Below the pieces are notes generated by a model, which was not told the DNA's origin, did not search any database, and saw only the letters and a program-made list of their open reading frames with translations. A stretch of 64,000 bases of DNA from Pseudomonas orientalis (lineage in GTDB: Bacteria; Pseudomonadota; Gammaproteobacteria; Pseudomonadales; Pseudomonadaceae): NCBI RefSeq assembly GCF_001439815.1, contig NZ_JYLM01000014.1, positions 45,941 to 109,940 on the forward strand. The letters run 5' to 3'. Below are positions 60,342-64,000 of the stretch, piece by piece. Numbering within the stretch: the first letter of the stretch is position 1; every line of letters begins with the position of its first letter. A program made the translations under genes and the position numbers.

Positions 60342-62150
60342 ATGAGTACTCAGCCTTTGACCCATGGAACGGTTCCCCAGCGCCTGACGCAGACCCGTGA
60401 GCTGATGCGCCGAGAGGGCATTCACGCCTTGTTGGTGCCGTCTGCGGATCCGCATTTGTCCGAGTACCTGCCGGGATACTGGCAGGGCCGCCAATGGTTG
60501 TCGGGGTTCCATGGTTCGGTGGGAACGCTGATCGTCACTGCGGATTTTGCCGGGGTTTGGGCCGACAGCCGCTATTGGGAACAGGCGACCAAGGAACTCA
60601 AAGGCAGTGGCATCGAACTGGTCAAACTGCAGCCGGGCCAACCCGGCCCCCTGGAGTGGCTGGCTGAACAAACCCCGGAAGGCGGCGTGGTGGCCGTGGA
60701 CGGCGCGGTTATGGCCGTGGCGTCGGCACGGACCCTGGGTGGCAAGCTGGCTGAGCGTGGCGCGCGCTTGCGTACCGATGTCGATCTACTCAATGAAGTC
60801 TGGCATGACCGTCCGGCGCTGCCGAACCAGCCGATCTATCAGCACCTGCCCCCGCAAGCGACCCTCAGCCGTGGCGAGAAACTCGCGGCCCTGCGCGCGA
60901 GCCTCAAAGACAAAGGTGCTGACTGGCATTTCATCGCGACCCTGGATGACATCGCCTGGTTGTTCAACCTGCGCGGTGGCGATGTATCGTTCAATCCGGT
61001 GTTCGTGTCCTTTGCCTTGATCAACCAACAGCAAGCCACCCTGTTCGTGGCGCTGAGCAAAGTCGATGCCCAACTGCGGGCGGCGCTTGAGCGCGATGGC
61101 GTGACCGTACGCGACTACAGTGACGTGGCCGACGCGCTGCGAGCTGTGCCGGCAGGGGCAAGTCTGCAAGTCGACCCGGCGCGCGTCACGGCCGGTCTGC
61201 TGGAACATCTGGACGCCGGTGTGCGGCTGGTGGAAGGCTTGAACCCGACCACCCTGGCCAAATCGCGCAAAAGCCTGGCTGATGCCGAACATATCCGTCA
61301 GGCCATGGAGCAGGATGGCGCTGCCTTGTGCGAATTTTTCGCCTGGCTGGAAACGGCTCTGGGGCGCGAGCGCATTACCGAGCTGACCATCGACGAGCAT
61401 CTGACTGCAGCGCGTACTCGCCGTCCGGGTTATGTATCGCTGAGTTTCAACACCATCGCGGCCTTCAACGCCAACGGCGCGATGCCGCACTACCACGCCA
61501 CGCCGGAAGAACATGCGGTGATCGAAGGCGATGGCCTGTTGCTGATCGACTCGGGCGGCCAATACCTGGGCGGTACGACGGATATCACGCGGATGGTGCC
61601 CATCGGTACGCCGAGTGAAGAGCAGAAACGCGATTGCACGCGGGTGCTCAAGGGCGTGATTGCCTTGTCCCGTGCCCACTTCCCCAAAGGCATCCTGTCG
61701 CCGCTGCTCGATGCCATCGCGCGCGCGCCCATTTGGGCCGAGGGCGTGGATTACGGTCATGGTACGGGGCACGGTGTAGGGTATTTCCTCAACGTGCACG
61801 AAGGCCCGCAAGTGATCGCCTACCAGGCGCTGGCCGCACCGCAGACGGCGATGCAGCCAGGCATGATCACGTCAATCGAGCCGGGTACCTACCGCCCTGG
61901 GCGTTGGGGCGTGCGTATCGAGAACCTGGTGTTGAACCGTGAAGCGGGGACGACCGAGTTTGGTGAATTCCTCAAGTTCGAAACCCTGACCTTGTGCCCG
62001 ATCGATACCCGATGCCTGGAGCCGTCTTTGCTCAGCGCCGATGAGCGTGAGTGGTTCAACGCTTATCATGCCCAGGTGCGTGAGCGCTTGAGCCCGTTGC
62101 TCAGTGGCGATGCACTCGAGTGGTTGCAGGTGCGTACGGCGGCTATCTGA
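60342..62150 (+). CDS. Xaa-Pro aminopeptidase, M24 family
   Basis: 602 residues: an N-terminal creatinase-like domain, a second such domain, then a C-terminal pita-bread M24 catalytic domain with the metal ligands in LLIDSGGQYLGGTTDITR (two Asp), YGHGTGHGVGYFLNVHEGP (His), MITSIEPGTY (Glu) and VRIENLVL (Glu). It cleaves Xaa-Pro N-termini in the cytoplasm. The 600-residue, three-domain form is the eukaryote-like (APP1) aminopeptidase P type rather than the 440-residue PepP. Confidence 0.92.
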   Translation: MSTQPLTHGTVPQRLTQTRELMRREGIHALLVPSADPHLSEYLPGYWQGRQWLSGFHGSVGTLIVTADFAGVWADSRYWEQATKELKGSGIELVKLQPGQPGPLEWLAEQTPEGGVVAVDGAVMAVASARTLGGKLAERGARLRTDVDLLNEVWHDRPALPNQPIYQHLPPQATLSRGEKLAALRASLKDKGADWHFIATLDDIAWLFNLRGGDVSFNPVFVSFALINQQQATLFVALSKVDAQLRAALERDGVTVRDYSDVADALRAVPAGASLQVDPARVTAGLLEHLDAGVRLVEGLNPTTLAKSRKSLADAEHIRQAMEQDGAALCEFFAWLETALGRERITELTIDEHLTAARTRRPGYVSLSFNTIAAFNANGAMPHYHATPEEHAVIEGDGLLLIDSGGQYLGGTTDITRMVPIGTPSEEQKRDCTRVLKGVIALSRAHFPKGILSPLLDAIARAPIWAEGVDYGHGTGHGVGYFLNVHEGPQVIAYQALAAPQTAMQPGMITSIEPGTYRPGRWGVRIENLVLNREAGTTEFGEFLKFETLTLCPIDTRCLEPSLLSADEREWFNAYHAQVRERLSPLLSGDALEWLQVRTAAI

Positions 62151-62267
62151 TTCAGGGCTGACTCAGGGCTTAGCGCACGGTATCCAGACGGTCCTGACCG
62201 AAAAACAGCGTCGCCTCGCCGACGCTGACTACCAATACGGCGTTCTTGTTGTGCGCCGCCCAGGTAT

Positions 62268-62549
62268 CTATTTGCAAATGACGATCATGCTGCGGCTGGT
62301 ATAGCCGGCAGGGTTGAGGCCGAAGGGGTAGTCCCCTGGCTCCTCGGAGTTGTCGCCGGATTTGGCGATAACCCGATAACCCTTGGTGCCACATGAATTG
62401 GCTGCACTGGTGTAGCACTGGTCCCAGGAGGAGGACAGGCCCGAACAGTTGATGTGCAGTCCTTTTTTGCCCCGTTTCACTTCTGTTTTGGTGGTCGCGG
62501 CACAACCGGCAATGCCTACGATCAGCAACAGTATCAAAATTCGATTCAT
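62268..62549 (-). CDS. Cysteine-rich small lipoprotein
   Basis: 93 residues from ATG 62549 (AAGGATTGG upstream; the frame opens at 62576). Lipobox IAGC (Cys16), then a mature part with several cysteines (LHINCSGLSSSWDQCYTSAANSCGTKGYRVI) likely to form disulfides. This CSGxxxxWxxCxxxAxxxCGxxGY layout matches small DUF-type lipoproteins of proteobacteria; function unknown. Confidence 0.8.
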   Translation of the reverse strand: MNRILILLLIVGIAGCAATTKTEVKRGKKGLHINCSGLSSSWDQCYTSAANSCGTKGYRVIAKSGDNSEEPGDYPFGLNPAGYTSRSMIVICK

Positions 62550-62717
62550 TCCAATCCTTAAGTAGCCGCTTCGCAAAAGGATCGAAGTCGGCTTTTACTC
62601 GCTCTCGAGCGTAGCGTTCATGCTGTCCGTGTCGACCTTCTCCATGAAAGACATTCGTTTACGGCCCTAAACATGGCCTAAATGGGCCTTAAATACCAGA
62701 GCTGCCTTTAAAGAGGG

Positions 62718-63605
62718 TCAGTCGGCGGGTACCAGCGGTTTGGATTCGTTGCGCATCGTCAGCGTAGCCCCGACGGAGGCCAGAATAATGCAGGTGATAG
62801 CCAACCATTGCGCGAGCGTCAGCTGCTCATGCAGGAAGAACAGGCCGGAGAGGGCGCCAAACGCCGGCTCGATACTCATCAGGGTGCCGAAAGTGCGAGC
62901 GGGCAGGCGGGTAAGCGCAACCATTTCCAATGTGTAGGGCAGGGCCGTGGACAAGATAGCCACGCCTATGGCGACAGGAATCAGCGCAGGGGTCAGCAAC
63001 GCGGTACCGGCATGCACGATGCCAATGGGCGCGACGAACAGAGCGGCGATCATGACGCCGAGCGCGGCGGTCTGCACACCGTTGTCGTTCCCCGCCTTTT
63101 GGCCGAACAGAATATAAAGCGCCCAGCAAACGCCGGCACCGAGCGCATAGACAGCACCCACCACATCAATGCCGCTGCTGGCTTCGCCCATCGGAATCAA
63201 CAGGAGCAAACCGATGATCGCCAGCGCGACCCACAAAAAGTCCACTGCTCTTCGCGACGCGTAGATGGCGACGGCGAGCGGGCCCGTGAATTCCAGGGCT
63301 ACCGCAATACCCAGTGGCACGGTGCGCAGCGACATATAGAAGAGAAAGTTCATGCCGCCCAGTGCCATGCCGTAGACCACTACCGTGCGCAGGGACTTGG
63401 CCGTCAGTCTGGCGCGCCATGGCCTTAATAGAAGCAGCATGATCACACTGGCGAAGATCAAGCGCAGAGTGGTGGTTCCTTGCGCACCGATGACAGGAAA
63501 CATGCTTTTGGCCAGCGAGGCGCCGGACTGAATGGATGCCATCGCGATCAACAGCAGGCCAACGGGGAAGAGTGCGGAGGCCAGGCTGCGGGGTGGGGTG
63601 GTCAT
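62718..63605 (-). CDS. EamA/DMT family exporter (RhtA-like threonine/homoserine efflux)
   Basis: 295 residues in ten transmembrane helices with two EamA repeats. The openings IQSGASLAKSMFPVIGAQGTTTLRLIFAS and IEPAFGALSGLFFLHEQLTLAQW are characteristic of RhtA, which exports threonine and homoserine in E. coli. Located immediately before an rRNA operon promoter, transcribed away from it. Confidence 0.87.
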   Translation of the reverse strand: MTTPPRSLASALFPVGLLLIAMASIQSGASLAKSMFPVIGAQGTTTLRLIFASVIMLLLLRPWRARLTAKSLRTVVVYGMALGGMNFLFYMSLRTVPLGIAVALEFTGPLAVAIYASRRAVDFLWVALAIIGLLLLIPMGEASSGIDVVGAVYALGAGVCWALYILFGQKAGNDNGVQTAALGVMIAALFVAPIGIVHAGTALLTPALIPVAIGVAILSTALPYTLEMVALTRLPARTFGTLMSIEPAFGALSGLFFLHEQLTLAQWLAITCIILASVGATLTMRNESKPLVPAD

Positions 63606-63747
63606 TGAAGGGGTTGTCCAAAGTCATAATAGTAGAAGGGCAGAGGGGGCCATGATGCTTAAGTGCCACGAATTGAGCAATATATTGCTCAATTGAGTGG
63701 CGACCCAGTAGCTTTAAACTTGATCGATAGAAAGTTCAAATTAAAGG

Positions 63748-63775
63748 TTGACGGAGAATTTTATCTGTCTATAAT
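63748..63775 (+). promoter_or_regulatory. rrn promoter P1
   Basis: -35 TTGACG (63748-63753) and -10 TATAAT (63770-63775) at 16-bp spacing, followed by the GC-rich discriminator TCGCCCC typical of stringently controlled rRNA promoters. Confidence 0.85.
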
Positions 63776-63893
63776 TCGCCCCACTTCCGGCGCAGTCGAA
63801 ACGGAAAACTCCTTGGTAAACAATGAGTTAAGTTGATTTCGATAGCAGGTTGCTTCAGTTCATCGAAGCCAGCAGGAAGTTGAAAAAGAGGTG

Positions 63894-63921
63894 TTGACAG
63901 CAGCGTGTAACGCTGTAGAAT
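63894..63921 (+). promoter_or_regulatory. rrn promoter P2
   Basis: -35 TTGACA (63894-63899) and -10 TAGAAT (63916-63921) at 16-bp spacing, followed by TCGCCTCCC. Same arrangement as P1, about 146 bp downstream. Confidence 0.88.
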
Positions 63922-64000
63922 TCGCCTCCCGCTTACGAGAGATCGCAAGCGCAAGTGGTTGAAGTTGTTGAAGAATTCTTCGAAAACTTCTGAAAATAAC

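Larger units (their letters stand above)
63606..64000. other. rRNA operon upstream region and leader
   Basis: No protein gene. It contains two tandem sigma-70 promoters (63748-63775 and 63894-63921) and the start of the rRNA leader (CTTACGAGAGATCGCAAGCGCAAGTGG...), as in Pseudomonas rrn operons. The 16S gene should begin a few hundred bases beyond the window. Confidence 0.85.

Noticed and set aside
63922..64000. 16S rRNA gene start
   Set aside because: The sequence is leader only; the conserved 16S 5' end is not reached within the window.

Overview
The window looks like chromosomal DNA of a Pseudomonas of the fluorescens group. The evidence is the high-GC coding style, seven intergenic blocks of the fluorescens-type REP palindrome (core GGGGGCAAGCCCCC), a complete pyoverdine-iron recovery operon in the same gene order as P. 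aeruginosa PA2403-PA2410 (fpvGHJKCDEF), and a ribosomal RNA leader with tandem promoters running off the right edge. All assignments come from reading the sequence and from family knowledge; no database search was run.

Layout. 1-7.5 kb: TetR repressor/MFS pair, TDT-type anion channel, LplT-Aas-like transporter-acyltransferase fusion, guanidinium exporter gene (sugE/gdx) behind a clear guanidine-II (mini-ykkC) riboswitch, BASS-family transporter, rdgC. 7.6-8.2 kb: tandemly duplicated tRNA-Val/tRNA-Asp unit. 8.3-12.9 kb: amine-oxidation type operon (FAD oxidoreductase, aldehyde dehydrogenase, cupin, GNAT). 13.7-28.7 kb: large catabolic island (HAD dehalogenase-like protein, FAD amine oxidase, peptide/opine-type ABC transporter, ArgE-type deacylase, semialdehyde dehydrogenase, TtuC/DmlA dehydrogenase, 2-hydroxyacid dehydrogenase, class III aminotransferase, second HAD, Lrp regulator), which probably imports and degrades an N-acylated amino compound. 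28.7-31.7 kb: membrane-anchored catalase-like protein plus di-haem cytochrome c. 31.9-38.7 kb: FKBP lipoprotein, YkvA protein, XRE regulator with an unknown partner, EAL-CBS-GGDEF protein, tail-specific protease. 39-45.5 kb: 2-aminoethylphosphonate-like ABC importer with an alkaline-phosphatase-superfamily enzyme, a HAD phosphatase and a divergent UTRA-type GntR regulator. 45.5-51.6 kb: fpvFEDCKJHG.

The most interesting stretch is 51.7-58.4 kb. Four tightly spaced genes encode a KamA-like radical SAM aminomutase, an ATP-grasp ligase, a PF10014-type Fe(II)/2-oxoglutarate amino-acid hydroxylase and an MFS exporter. They follow an AT-rich leader with two sigma-54 type promoter matches. Downstream is a scar in which the 3' parts of a soxR gene and an antibiotic-biosynthesis-monooxygenase gene are fused head to head, then a gene for a one-domain sigma-54 activator. 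I read this as a small, mobile gene cluster for a modified (beta- and/or hydroxy-) amino acid or dipeptide antimetabolite that I do not recognise. The two lysine-binding aspartates of lysine 2,3-aminomutase are absent from its radical SAM enzyme, so the substrate is probably not lysine.

58.6-64 kb: small lipoprotein, cysteine desulfurase, aminopeptidase P, cysteine-rich lipoprotein, RhtA-like exporter and the P1/P2 promoters of an rRNA operon whose 16S gene lies beyond the window.
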